Below are positions 8,721-17,906 of a DNA stretch of 41,605 nucleotides, piece by piece (the first letter of the stretch is position 1; every line of letters starts with the position of its first letter). The translations under genes were made by a program, and so were the position numbers. Below the pieces are notes generated by a model. It saw only the letters and a program-made list of their open reading frames with translations, was not told the DNA's origin and did no database searches. The DNA is from Gloeocapsopsis crepidinum LEGE 06123 (GTDB lineage Bacteria; Cyanobacteriota; Cyanobacteriia; Cyanobacteriales; Chroococcidiopsidaceae), in assembly GCF_015207655.1 (NCBI RefSeq), contig NZ_JADEWN010000058.1, positions 1-41,605 of the forward strand, in the 5' to 3' direction.

Positions 8721-11479
8721 AATGATGACGAGGATTGAGCTAAGTCAATAAGCTGGTCAAAATCAAAGTTTTTTACTTTCTGTTGTAAAGCTTGCGCCAG
8801 AAAATTATGTTCGCTGGGAATTTGATCGATCAACTGTAATAATGCTTCAGCGTCGAGTTTAGCTGCTGCATGATGTAATTCGGCAATCCATCTAGGAGAC
8901 ATCACGTTTAAGCTGTCAGTTTTTAATACATTGCGTTGTGTTGCTTCTTTTCGGTTAGCCAGTCGTCGGTTAATTTGGTAGCGATAACGCACGCCGAGAT
9001 GTTGTGTGAGTTTTTGCCAGATTGCGTGTTCTCGAACAGGCTTACGCAGAATATCGTCGCCACCTGCAGCTAAGATCGTATCTTCTTCTAAAGTGCTAGC
9101 AGTTAAAGCAATAATTGTAACTTGATGAGTAGGATGCGATTTGATTTGTTTAATTGCTTCATAGCCTGAAACAATAGGCATTCGGATATCCATCCAGATC
9201 AAGTGCGGTTGCCAGCTTTGGCTGAGTGCGATCGCTTCTTGACCATTTTCAGCTTCACGCACCTCGAATCCCACATTAGTCAACATTTGCTTGAGTATGC
9301 GGCGATGTGCTAAATGATCGTCAGCAACTAAAATCCGATACGTTGGCTGTCCTGGTGCTAAGCCAATCACCCGCCGAATTGTTGATTGTTGCGATGCAGC
9401 ATAGTCTGCTAGTTCTAAGCGAATATTAAACTGAAAGCTACTGCCTTTTCCTAATTGACTATTGACTGTAAGTTCTCCTCCCATGAGTTGGACAAAATTT
9501 TGAGCGATCGCTAAACCTAGCCCTGTTCCTTGTTCAGATTTGCGTCCGGTTTCGGTTTGAACAAAAGGTTCAAATAAAATTGCTAGTTCATGTGGCGCAA
9601 TTCCTAGCCCTGTATCTTTAACCTCAAAGTACACTGTTTTAAATGCCGGAGAACCTTTTGATATTTCCTTTAATGCTTGTACGCGTATAGTTACATAACC
9701 TTCCTGTGTAAATTTAATTGCATTACTTAAAAGATTAATTAAAATTTGCCGTAGTTTAACTTCATCAGAGTAAACAAATCGAGGAACTGCTGCAGTACGC
9801 TCAACTTTTAGCTGCAAACCTTTCGATTGAGCTTTAAACTGAAACATTTCTTCAATGCTATTAAGTAATGTGTAAAGATCGAATTTTTTCTTGTTCAGTA
9901 CACTGCAACCTGCCTCAATTTTAGACATATCGAGAACATCGTTAATGAGTGTGAGTAAATGCTCTCCACTACGACCAATAATTCTCAAATTTTCTTTCTG
10001 TTCAGTGGTGATTGATGCGTCTTGATGCATCAATTTTGTAAAACCAAGAATTGCATTTAGTGGCGTTCGCAATTCATGACTCATTTTAGCTAAAAACTCA
10101 CCTTTAGCTTGGCTAGCTGCCTCAGCTGCTTGTTTTGCTGTCTTAAGTTCTGCAGTACGTTGTTCAACTCTTATTTCTAGTTGTTCTAAAGATTCTTTAA
10201 TCTGCAATGCCATGCGATTAAATGACTGTGATAAAACATCAAGTTCTTTGACTCCTTCAATTTTTACACTTTGGTCTAAGTTACCATTTGCGATCGCTTT
10301 AGAGGCTGTGCTTAGTTTTTGAATCGGTCGCATAATCCATTGCGAAGTTAGCGTTCCCACAATGATGGCGACGAATAAAGCTAATGAACACAGAACAATT
10401 GTCATTTGAGTATTTGTATCGATCTGTGCCATGAAGTCAGATTCGGGGACAACAATAACCACTAACCAATCCAACCCAAGATTGTCATACCAAGGAGATA
10501 CATGAACAAAATGACGTTGATGGTGACATTGAATGTTCAGCTTTTGACTTTGCTTAATTTTGGCAAAACCACCAAATTCATCGTAGATATACTTAGCAAT
10601 TACTTGCATCAATGCATCTTGGCTTTGCAAAACATTTATTCTTTGTGCTTTACCTTGGAAAACAGTAAGTGGTTTTTCTTGACTTGAACTTGCAATTAAT
10701 AAACCATTACGTTCAATAATGAAAATTTTTCCAGAGGGACTAATATCTATACTGGCTAAGAATTTACTAATTTTGGTTAGCAGAAAATCTGCCCCAATGA
10801 CACCAAGTAATCGATTATTCTTGTCGTAAAGTGGACGACTTGCAGTAATTAAAAGATGTTCTGCAGGGTCTTCCCAGGTATATACCGGAGTCCATATTGG
10901 TTTTCCTGCTTTGATTGCGTCGGCGTACCAAGCTTCTGCTAAAGGTTGGTAGTTTTCGTAAACTCTTAAAACTGCCGTGCGGTTTCCTTGACTATCAGTA
11001 GCGTAAGTATATGCTTTTCGTTGAGTATTTACTGAAAGTTCGTCGATTGTAATGCCCTCACCATCCAAATATCGCCCAGATGCTACAAGTTCACCTGTTG
11101 TTAATGCATAGCCAATGTAGCTAACATCGAATACTTGCATTTGTTTCCAAAAGTATTGTCCTGCATCTTCAAAGCGATATACATCTAATATTCCTAGTTG
11201 AATTGCATCGACATTTAGCTGGTTGATTTGATGTGGTGTGGCTAAGTAGCTATCAAGGTGTTGATCTACAAGTTTGTCAACTTTATCCATTAATTGATCT
11301 GCAAGTTCGTTGACGGCTTGTTGTCCATTACGTAGCGAAATGTATCCCACTATTGCTACAGCAACAAAAATTTGCAGCACGAATGGCACAATTAGCAGCT
11401 TGTGTAGTCCGATACCCTCGCTTTTATAAACATCATTATTGGCGATTTTCAGATATTGACGTAACTCCAACCACCTCAT
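8717..11479 (-). CDS. Cache-HAMP hybrid sensor histidine kinase with C-terminal receiver
   Basis: A membrane-bound sensor kinase, 920 residues. TM1 is at ~28-47 and TM2 at ~358-378, with a ~310-residue periplasmic Cache/PDC sensor between them. The sensor's repeated features include RPLYDKNNRLLGVIGADF. HAMP follows (~380-432), then a coiled coil and HisKA with the acceptor H468 in SHELRTPL. The ATPase domain has the N box (LLSNAIKFT), the G1 box DTGLGIA and GTGLGLAIA. A receiver domain follows with an acidic pair, D764 in WMDIRMP and K813. A helical tail ends the protein. The gene starts a two-gene operon with the REC-PAS-GGDEF-EAL gene (4-base overlap). It probably relays an extracellular small-molecule signal to c-di-GMP. 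The ligand is unknown. Confidence 0.93.
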   Translation of the reverse strand: MRWLELRQYLKIANNDVYKSEGIGLHKLLIVPFVLQIFVAVAIVGYISLRNGQQAVNELADQLMDKVDKLVDQHLDSYLATPHQINQLNVDAIQLGILDVYRFEDAGQYFWKQMQVFDVSYIGYALTTGELVASGRYLDGEGITIDELSVNTQRKAYTYATDSQGNRTAVLRVYENYQPLAEAWYADAIKAGKPIWTPVYTWEDPAEHLLITASRPLYDKNNRLLGVIGADFLLTKISKFLASIDISPSGKIFIIERNGLLIASSSQEKPLTVFQGKAQRINVLQSQDALMQVIAKYIYDEFGGFAKIKQSQKLNIQCHHQRHFVHVSPWYDNLGLDWLVVIVVPESDFMAQIDTNTQMTIVLCSLALFVAIIVGTLTSQWIMRPIQKLSTASKAIANGNLDQSVKIEGVKELDVLSQSFNRMALQIKESLEQLEIRVEQRTAELKTAKQAAEAASQAKGEFLAKMSHELRTPLNAILGFTKLMHQDASITTEQKENLRIIGRSGEHLLTLINDVLDMSKIEAGCSVLNKKKFDLYTLLNSIEEMFQFKAQSKGLQLKVERTAAVPRFVYSDEVKLRQILINLLSNAIKFTQEGYVTIRVQALKEISKGSPAFKTVYFEVKDTGLGIAPHELAILFEPFVQTETGRKSEQGTGLGLAIAQNFVQLMGGELTVNSQLGKGSSFQFNIRLELADYAASQQSTIRRVIGLAPGQPTYRILVADDHLAHRRILKQMLTNVGFEVREAENGQEAIALSQSWQPHLIWMDIRMPIVSGYEAIKQIKSHPTHQVTIIALTASTLEEDTILAAGGDDILRKPVREHAIWQKLTQHLGVRYRYQINRRLANRKEATQRNVLKTDSLNVMSPRWIAELHHAAAKLDAEALLQLIDQIPSEHNFLAQALQQKVKNFDFDQLIDLAQSSSSL

Positions 11480-12031
11480 ACAATTTAATTTTTAATTTTT
11501 TGGAATTAATGAGCCTAAGCAAATTATGATATCTCAATCTAGCAATTAATTTACTATAAGTATTCAGTAATTTTTGTTATAGAATACATTAATTCTTAGA
11601 TATTTATTTGCATATGATTTCAAAAAAATAAGAATCAATACGAGTTTATACTGAAGTCGAATTTGAACTTATTTGCTACGTCCTTTATAATTTGATATAA
11701 ATACTTTCTACTACTCTACTTATAAAAGCTGCACACTAGTAAAACATCCGTGATTGTACGGAAAAGCTATAAAGTCTCTTCTTTCAATATCCTTTTTGAT
11801 TGAATAACTCAACGAGCATAAATCGCAGATGCCCGCCAACTCCCTGCGGGGCTACCCAAGCAAATTGTATCTTTGGACACTGAAATAATTTATCTTTTAT
11901 CAGTAAGTCCACGGAGGTGGAAAGAGTTTGTTTAGCTGCGAATAAATTTGCAATTCAAATTCATCTAGGAGATTTGTTAATTCAATCGTAGTAATCAACT
12001 AGAATTAATACTTGCTACGAGTCAACTATAA
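11480..12031. other. Non-coding, AT-rich region upstream of the hybrid kinase
   Basis: I see no gene in these 552 bases. The part next to 11480 should contain the kinase operon promoter. A small hairpin, CCCGC (11832-11836) / GCGGG (11846-11850), lies in a GC-rich island that resembles the dispersed-repeat fragments at 6150 and 24880. The remainder is AT-rich without recognisable sites. Confidence 0.6.
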
Positions 12032-13336
12032 CTAAAGTAAACGTAGTTGTCCTTCAAGCTGTTCTCCCGAAGCTTGATTTGGCTCAAGTGTATCCAGATC
12101 AAAGTCTGACCATTCAGTTTCGGCTGACATTAATTTTTGTGCAGCTTCTAACATTGAAGCTGAGAGATCTTTGAGATCTTCTCTGTTATTTAGATAAGTT
12201 TTTAAGGCTTCCATAGGGTCAATACTACTACTTGCACCTAGTTCGGGTATGCGTGGGCGTGCAAGTTGGCTAATAAGTTCGGGTTGAATTGTGTAAGTAT
12301 GTGCTGTGCTTAAAGTACGATGCAACAATGCTGTATCTATTTGATCTAATTGGTCAGAACGCAGCTTATAAATAAGGCGTACAACAGCATCATCGATATT
12401 TTTTTTGGCGATCACCTTCAATATTTTCTCTTGCGGATCAGCCACATTCGACACATCAACTTCAATTGTGCAGAACGTACGCACAGGTAAAGGACAAAAT
12501 TCCCAGTGCACCTTACCGCGTTCGAGTTCCACCATCACATAGCCTTTGTCTTCTTTTTCCTCACTAAAATCTACCCGTTCAATACTTCCTGGATAAATAA
12601 TCGGCGGATCATTCGATTTATTCAGATTTTGGTGGCGGTGGACGTGTCCTAAGGCAACATAATCAAAACAGGGACGCGTAAGTAATGACAGCGGAACAGT
12701 AAAGCCTTTCCCGACTGCTAAAAAGCGTTCTGCACCGTAAGAAGCATTATCAACCATCAAATGTCCTAATAACACTGTTGGCACTTCTGGATTCAGGTTG
12801 CGGATTTCGCCTTCGAGGGCAACTCGCAGACGATCAATGAGTAATTGATTGACTTCAGCTAAAGACAGTCCTTCAGTTTCGGGGCGCGTCAGCAGTGTAG
12901 AACGAGTTAGCCAAGGTAGCGAGATAATTTGAATTGGACCGTTATGGGTTTGGATATGGTGTGTCGTTAGGCGATCGCCGACAACAAATCCTGGTACTCC
13001 CAAAGTCCGATAAATACACAAACTTGCCCCACCTTGTCCTTGTGAATGCTGATCGTGATTGCCAACTAACAATACTGTAGGAACTTGCGCGTCTACTAAG
13101 CGGCGAAACTGACTTGCAAATTTTTCTTGCACAAAAGGTGGCGGCGTTGCATCAGGAAAAGCATCGCCACCAAACACAACAAGGTCAACAGGTTCAGATA
13201 AAGCACGGTCAATGCAGCGCGAAAGTGTCTTGACAAAATCCTCCAAACGCGTGTTGGTTCCGGTTTGAGGGTCAATGCGTCCGTGGGAAAAGCTACTTCC
13301 CATGTGGATATCGGATAAATGGAGGATTTTGAGCAT
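12032..13336 (-). CDS. sbcD: DNA repair exonuclease SbcD-like (Mre11-type metallophosphoesterase)
   Basis: The nuclease subunit that pairs with SbcC (Rad50-like) to process hairpins and double-strand breaks. The calcineurin-like phosphoesterase motifs are in order: DIH near residue 8, GGDAFPD near 57, GNHDQH near 97, a single His in GHLMVDN, and GHVHRH near 229. The C-terminal ~160 residues correspond to the SbcD/Mre11 capping region. At 434 residues the length fits. No sbcC lies nearby, so the partner would be encoded elsewhere; some cyanobacterial paralogues of this family are simply called DNA repair exonucleases. The upstream region holds one arm of a 132-bp inverted repeat. Confidence 0.88.
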   Translation of the reverse strand: MLKILHLSDIHMGSSFSHGRIDPQTGTNTRLEDFVKTLSRCIDRALSEPVDLVVFGGDAFPDATPPPFVQEKFASQFRRLVDAQVPTVLLVGNHDQHSQGQGGASLCIYRTLGVPGFVVGDRLTTHHIQTHNGPIQIISLPWLTRSTLLTRPETEGLSLAEVNQLLIDRLRVALEGEIRNLNPEVPTVLLGHLMVDNASYGAERFLAVGKGFTVPLSLLTRPCFDYVALGHVHRHQNLNKSNDPPIIYPGSIERVDFSEEKEDKGYVMVELERGKVHWEFCPLPVRTFCTIEVDVSNVADPQEKILKVIAKKNIDDAVVRLIYKLRSDQLDQIDTALLHRTLSTAHTYTIQPELISQLARPRIPELGASSSIDPMEALKTYLNNREDLKDLSASMLEAAQKLMSAETEWSDFDLDTLEPNQASGEQLEGQLRLL

Positions 13337-13361
13337 GAGTTTTGAGTTTTGAATGTAGAGA

Positions 13362-13493
13362 GAAAGAGTGGTAGATTTGAGTGTTGAATTTTGTTAGCGT
13401 AGCGGTGCGTTGGCACGTTTTGAGTTGAATCTTCGTAATTCAGAACTCAATACTAAGAACTCATAACTCCTCTTCTTTAAGTCCCTGACCTCT
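13362..13493 (-). repeat. 132-bp inverted repeat, arm A
   Basis: The reverse complement of this segment matches 17756-17887 over 132 bases with five mismatches and no gaps (about 96 %). Inside are four AACTCNN-type heptamers (13444-13471) and a GC-rich block (GTTAGCGTAGCGGTGCG) with internal symmetry. This arm fills most of the gap between the sbcD start and the cysH stop. Confidence 0.9.
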
Positions 13494-13500
13494 GTTTAGA

Positions 13501-14226
13501 CTAAATATGAATTCCGCATTCAGTTTTACCTGTACCGCGCCAGCGTCCGGCACGTTCATCTTCGCCTTCAGCGACGGGGGTAGTAATTGGTTCATCACCA
13601 ATACTGGGATAACCTTGATCGTGGAGTGGGTTGTAGATCACACCATGTTGGAAGACATAATTCCAGGAATCTTTACGAGTCCAACTTGCTAAAGGATTGA
13701 CTTTAAGACGCTGTTGAGCATCTATTTCAAATACTGGCATATAGGCACGGGTAACGGCTTGATCGCGACGCCGTCCTGTAATCCACGCAACCGCGTTCAG
13801 TTCATCTAAACTACGCTGCAGTGGTTCAATTTTTGTGAGGTGGTGAAATTTCTCAATATCTTTATCCCATAAGGCTGCACCATATTTAGCGGCAAAAGCT
13901 TCGCGCGTCTCTACGTCAGGAGTTTTGTAGATTCTCAAGTCAAGGTTGTAAATCTCTTTAGCTTTGGCAACTAATTCTAACGATTGAGGAAAATGATGCA
14001 ATGTGTCGAGGAAAATCACTGGAACTGGTCGTTCAAGGTCGCGGTAGAAAATATCAGTGATTACCATATCATCAACATTAAAAGCACTCGTTTGCACCAG
14101 TCCTTCTAAAATATGCTCAACGCACCAAGCTAAAATTTCTCTGGGATGAGCAGTATCAAATCTCTGGTTAAGTTGCTCTAAATCAAAATTATCAATTTGG
14201 ATGCGAGATTCAATGGAAAAGCTCAT
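13501..14226 (-). CDS. cysH: Phosphoadenylyl-sulfate (PAPS) reductase
   Basis: Reduces PAPS to sulfite in assimilatory sulfate reduction, in the cytoplasm, with thioredoxin or glutaredoxin as donor. The PP-loop-like adenylyl-binding fold is recognisable. The family tail with the catalytic cysteine is present as KTECGIHI at the very end. The arginine-rich ITGRRRDQAVTR block binds the nucleotide. The paired Cys motifs that hold a 4Fe-4S cluster in APS reductases are absent, which indicates the PAPS-specific type. The length of 241 residues is normal. It is divergent from a glutaredoxin-like gene 113 bp away; a shared regulatory region and an electron-donor relationship are possible but inferred from context only. 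Confidence 0.93.
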   Translation of the reverse strand: MSFSIESRIQIDNFDLEQLNQRFDTAHPREILAWCVEHILEGLVQTSAFNVDDMVITDIFYRDLERPVPVIFLDTLHHFPQSLELVAKAKEIYNLDLRIYKTPDVETREAFAAKYGAALWDKDIEKFHHLTKIEPLQRSLDELNAVAWITGRRRDQAVTRAYMPVFEIDAQQRLKVNPLASWTRKDSWNYVFQHGVIYNPLHDQGYPSIGDEPITTPVAEGEDERAGRWRGTGKTECGIHI

Positions 14227-14339
14227 GTCGATTATTTTGTTATTTCTCTTACATCCAGAATATCTAAATTTTGTGTCGGTGAAAGCTTTTTAGTTTTTTT
14301 GCGCTCAGCTTTGATTTTTTATGAAGTGGTATTTCTAAA

Positions 14340-14612
14340 ATGCGATTAATCTTATACAGTAAGCCAGGTTGCCATTTATGTGAGGGATTGCAAGAAAAAT
14401 TGGCACAAATTCACTCATTCAGCTTTGATTTAGAAGTTCGGGATATCACAACCCGTGCAGATTGGTTTCAAGCCTATCAGTACGAAATACCAGTCATCTG
14501 TAGAGACAATAATGGTAGAGAAGAGCAACTTCCTCGTCCTTCTCCTCGCGCTACAGTGTCACAGTTGGAGCAATTGTTACAGAAATATCTTAAAACTCAT
14601 GGTTCAGAGTAA
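14340..14612 (+). CDS. Glutaredoxin-family (DUF836-like) thiol-disulfide protein
   Basis: A small thioredoxin-fold protein of 90 residues. The N-terminal beta strand RLILYSKPG leads to the redox-active CHLC motif at residues 11-14. The cis-proline region appears as YEIPVI, followed by a charged strand and a C-terminal helix. This matches the glutaredoxin-like DUF836 (YruB/NrdH-like) group common in cyanobacteria. Its position head-to-head with cysH suggests it may serve sulfur metabolism, but the family has diverse roles. It is followed by ~170 bp containing a repeat-like stretch before murE. Confidence 0.85.
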   Translation: MRLILYSKPGCHLCEGLQEKLAQIHSFSFDLEVRDITTRADWFQAYQYEIPVICRDNNGREEQLPRPSPRATVSQLEQLLQKYLKTHGSE

Positions 14613-14784
14613 GAGATGTGTGTTTACAGTAGAGGTCAAGGGTCAGAGGACGCTGGCGCAGACCTTCGGTTCAGGAGTCAGAGATAGAAACTAAAAGTTA
14701 GTTGGAGCAACATCTCTGAGCCTTTGTGAATGTCCTAAGTATACTGACGCTCATTTAGGTTTTTGTTGTGAGGAGTATGATGCC

Positions 14785-16281
14785 ATGAAATTGCGTGAAT
14801 TGTTAATAAATATTGCAAGTCTTAAAGAAGTTCCCCAGCATCCAGCAATGGATAGGGAAGTTACTGGATTAAAAACGAATTCCCATGCTTGTCAACCTGG
14901 AGATTTATTTATTGGGATGCCAGGGACGCGAGTCGATGGAGGTGAATTTTGGGAAAGTGCGATCGCTTCCGGTGCGATCGCGGCTTTAATTTCTGCAGAT
15001 ATAGCAAAACCAGTCACAAGCGATGCTTGCATTGTTGCTGCAACTGATATGATTCAAGCGTGTGCCCAAGCCGCAGCAGCTTTCTATGGCTACCCAGCAA
15101 AACAGCTAAAACTTGTGGGTGTCACGGGTACGAATGGCAAAACGACAACAACACATTTAATTGAATATTTTCTTGCACAAGCACAGTTTCTCACCGCCTT
15201 AATGGGAACTCTCTACACGCGATGGCAAGGTTATGAGCAAACTGCAACGCACACAACACCATTTGCAGTAGAACTTCAACAGCAATTAGCCGCAGCCCGC
15301 GATGCTGGTTGTCAGTGGGGAGTCATGGAAGTGAGTTCTCATGCTTTAGCACAAGGAAGAGTAGAAGGTTGTTTTTTTGAAGTTGGGGTGTTTACAAACT
15401 TAACGCAAGACCACCTTGATTTTCACAAGGATATGGAAGATTATTTTGCTGCCAAAGCACTGTTATTTAGCCCCGACTATCTCCAAGGACGCGCAGTCAT
15501 TAATGCAGACGATCCTTACGGGCAAAGGCTAATGGCGCAAATCCCCGTTCAACAACTATGGCGCTACAGCGTCCACAATGGGGAAGAGGCTGATTTTTGG
15601 ACAAGCGATCTAAACTATGAACCAACAGGTGTCAGTGGAACGCTGCATACACCCAAAGGAAACATTGCCTTTCATTCGCCCTTAGTAGGCGAGTACAATC
15701 TCTCAAATATGTTGGCGGCTGTTGCTGCGGCATTACATCTCGGTGTAGATTTAGGCTTGATTGCGCAAGCTTTACCAAAATTTACCGAAGTTCCAGGACG
15801 GATGGAACGAGTGCAGATTGATTCTGAGCAAGATATTAGTGTAATTGTTGATTATGCGCATACACCCGATAGCTTAGAAAATTTACTCAAAGCATCAAGA
15901 CCGTTTATTCCTGGCAAAATGATTTGCGTATTTGGTTGTGGCGGCGATCGCGATCGCACCAAGCGTCCAAAAATGGGAGCTATTGCAGCGCAACTTGCAG
16001 ATATTGCCGTTGTGACTTCTGATAACCCGCGTACCGAAGAACCCGAACGCATTTTGCAAGATGTTTTAGCCGGAATTCCTGAAACAGTACATCCTCAAGT
16101 TATTTGCGATCGCGCCAGTGCAATTCGCACAGCAATCCTGCAAGCGCAACCTGGAGATGGTGTTTTAATTGCAGGTAAAGGTCACGAAGACTATCAAATT
16201 TTAGGAACTGAGAAAATTCACTTTGACGATCGCGAACAAGCAAGGTCTGCCTTAAATGAGAGACGAACAAAAAGAACTTAA
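14785..16281 (+). CDS. murE: UDP-N-acetylmuramoyl-tripeptide synthetase (meso-DAP adding enzyme)
   Basis: An ATP-dependent cytoplasmic ligase adding the third amino acid of the peptidoglycan stem peptide to UDP-MurNAc-L-Ala-D-Glu. The P-loop is at residues ~114-121 (GTNGKTTT). The central Mur ligase domain has MEVSSHALAQGR and FTNLTQDHLDFH, whose Lys nearby is normally carbamylated. The C-terminal domain carries DNPR at 413-416, the motif diagnostic for meso-diaminopimelate rather than lysine. At 498 residues it is full length. The ATG follows AGGAG at 14771-14775. It stands alone rather than in a dcw cluster, as is common in cyanobacteria. Confidence 0.96.
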   Translation: MKLRELLINIASLKEVPQHPAMDREVTGLKTNSHACQPGDLFIGMPGTRVDGGEFWESAIASGAIAALISADIAKPVTSDACIVAATDMIQACAQAAAAFYGYPAKQLKLVGVTGTNGKTTTTHLIEYFLAQAQFLTALMGTLYTRWQGYEQTATHTTPFAVELQQQLAAARDAGCQWGVMEVSSHALAQGRVEGCFFEVGVFTNLTQDHLDFHKDMEDYFAAKALLFSPDYLQGRAVINADDPYGQRLMAQIPVQQLWRYSVHNGEEADFWTSDLNYEPTGVSGTLHTPKGNIAFHSPLVGEYNLSNMLAAVAAALHLGVDLGLIAQALPKFTEVPGRMERVQIDSEQDISVIVDYAHTPDSLENLLKASRPFIPGKMICVFGCGGDRDRTKRPKMGAIAAQLADIAVVTSDNPRTEEPERILQDVLAGIPETVHPQVICDRASAIRTAILQAQPGDGVLIAGKGHEDYQILGTEKIHFDDREQARSALNERRTKRT

Positions 16282-16291
16282 GTATGGGTGT

Positions 16292-16354
16292 AACTCAAAA
16301 CTCATAACTCATAACTCCCAATTACCCATTACCTATTCTCTACTTCTAACCTTT
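16292..16354 (+). repeat. Heptamer tandem tract upstream of the kinase-like gene
   Basis: Nine units in strict 7-bp phase: AACTCAA, AACTCAT, AACTCAT, AACTCCC, AATTACC, CATTACC, TATTCTC, TACTTCT, AACCTTT. The tract ends 11 bases before the ATG at 16366, so it occupies the leader of that gene. The type matches cyanobacterial short tandem repeats. Confidence 0.75.
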
Positions 16355-16365
16355 ATCTAATTGCT

Positions 16366-17772
16366 ATGGATTCGCTTTATAAGTCTATCCTTAATTTACA
16401 GCAACCTCCACAACTTTTGGCTGTTAGTCCGGCTACTTTACTTTCACTGGTGAGGGCTGTTATTGATGCTTTAATTGAAAATCAAATTTCAGCAACACTG
16501 TGGCTTAAGCTACCGCCAGGAGAGATTTGGCAAGCAGAAATTCAGCGTTACTACAACCAAGTACAACTTCCACGGACAACTTACATTATTGTTCCTCAAG
16601 ATCGCAGTAACTTAGATGCAGAGAAATATAAATTTCCTAGCATTCCGATTCAACTAAAGTTTAATAACCAGTTGCGTCGTGAATATTTTCTTATGGTTAC
16701 ATCTCCAAGTTTTTGTAGCCTGATTTTTGCTTATCGACTAGGACCAAAACAACGGCAAAATAAAGCTAAAGAAAACACACTTGGTAAAAGTACTGCACCA
16801 TTAACCTCAGTAACAATCCGCAAAAGACCTCCGTTGGTGGCACTTTATTCGTTTGAGGGACACATCGTTCAACCGATACTAAATAATCTCAAACTTGCCG
16901 GTGGAGATGAGGTACATACAACAGTAGAAGTTGTGCCAGCTATCCCTGAATCGTCATTTTTAAATCAAATTTTAACTAAACAAATTCATTACCAAGAACA
17001 AATCCGCAGTCGAACTAAATTTCGTCGCAACCAAGCACTCAATAAAGCTGTTCGGACAAAAAAGCAAAGTAGTTTTTCTGTCAGAGATGACTTCTTAAGT
17101 GAATTATGTCAAGAACTCCGAACACCTCTAGCACATATGAAAATGGCACTCAGTTTACTAAATTCTCCACAACTTAAACCAGCACAAAAACAAAGGTATT
17201 TGCAAGTACTGAGTACAGAATGCGATCGCCAAAACTCGCTAATTAATGGTCTATTAGACTTAATTCAACTCGATCGCGCAGTGCAAACGCCATTAGAATC
17301 AGTGCGCTTGAGTGAGATTGTTCCTGGGGTTGTTAGTACATACCAGCCGTTGGCAACTGAAAAAGGAATTATGCTGGCTTACACTGTACCAGAAGATTTA
17401 CCGCCAGTTTCTTGTGTTAATGCTTGGTTGAAACAAATTGTGATTAACTTGTTGCACAATAGTATCAAATTTACTCCTACTAATGGTCAAGTTTGGGTGC
17501 GATCGCGTCTCCAAAACGATTTTGTCCAACTTGAATTTCGCGATACAGGTATTGGTATTGCACCAAGCGAAATTCCTAAGATATTCGATCGATTCTATCG
17601 CATCCGTCCCGCTGCCGGAGAAGATGTAAGTGGTGCAGGGCTAGGTTTAACGATTGTGCAGCAACTTCTTTTACGCTGTGGTGGTTCTATCTCAGTCAAA
17701 AGTCGCTTAGGAGAAGGTTCAACCTTTAACGTCCTTTTACCTGTGGATACTGCTGAGAGGTCAGGAACTTAA
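16366..17772 (+). CDS. Histidine-kinase-like protein lacking the phospho-acceptor His
   Basis: A soluble 468-residue sensor protein. Residues ~1-190 form a cyanobacterial sensory region resembling the DICT domain, followed by a basic linker. The dimerisation domain has CQELRTPL at 248-255, so the acceptor His is Gln at position 249. The ATPase domain is canonical: NLLHNSIKFTP (N box), DTGIGIAPSEIPKIFDRF and GAGLGLTIV. It could therefore act as a pseudokinase or trans-phosphorylate a partner. A kinase with the opposite defect is encoded ~750 bp away. The last five codons (ERSGT) fall inside arm B of the 132-bp inverted repeat, so its natural C-terminus may have been altered. Its leader is a heptamer repeat tract. 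Confidence 0.85.
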   Translation: MDSLYKSILNLQQPPQLLAVSPATLLSLVRAVIDALIENQISATLWLKLPPGEIWQAEIQRYYNQVQLPRTTYIIVPQDRSNLDAEKYKFPSIPIQLKFNNQLRREYFLMVTSPSFCSLIFAYRLGPKQRQNKAKENTLGKSTAPLTSVTIRKRPPLVALYSFEGHIVQPILNNLKLAGGDEVHTTVEVVPAIPESSFLNQILTKQIHYQEQIRSRTKFRRNQALNKAVRTKKQSSFSVRDDFLSELCQELRTPLAHMKMALSLLNSPQLKPAQKQRYLQVLSTECDRQNSLINGLLDLIQLDRAVQTPLESVRLSEIVPGVVSTYQPLATEKGIMLAYTVPEDLPPVSCVNAWLKQIVINLLHNSIKFTPTNGQVWVRSRLQNDFVQLEFRDTGIGIAPSEIPKIFDRFYRIRPAAGEDVSGAGLGLTIVQQLLLRCGGSISVKSRLGEGSTFNVLLPVDTAERSGT

Positions 17773-17887
17773 AGAAGAGGAGTTATGAGTTCTTAGTATT
17801 GAGTTTTGAATTACGAAGATTCAACTCAAAACGTGCTAACGCACCGCTACGCTAACAAAATTAAACACTCAACTCTACCACTCTTTC
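17756..17887 (+). repeat. 132-bp inverted repeat, arm B
   Basis: Matches the reverse complement of 13362-13493 with five differences in 132 bases. It supplies the last five codons and the stop of the upstream kinase-like gene. A heptamer tract follows without a gap (CACTAGC, CACTAAT, CACTATT, CACTCAT, 17887-17914) and runs into the stop codon of the ArsR-type gene. Confidence 0.9.
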
Positions 17888-17906
17888 ACTAGCCACTAAT
17901 CACTAT

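Noticed and set aside
13096-13416. 106-codon minus-strand frame overlapping the start of sbcD
   Set aside because: It is a shadow frame of sbcD and its inverted-repeat leader, with no recognisable protein features.
16292-16354. Heptamer tract considered as a CRISPR remnant
   Set aside because: The units are 7 bp without spacers, typical of cyanobacterial short tandem repeats.
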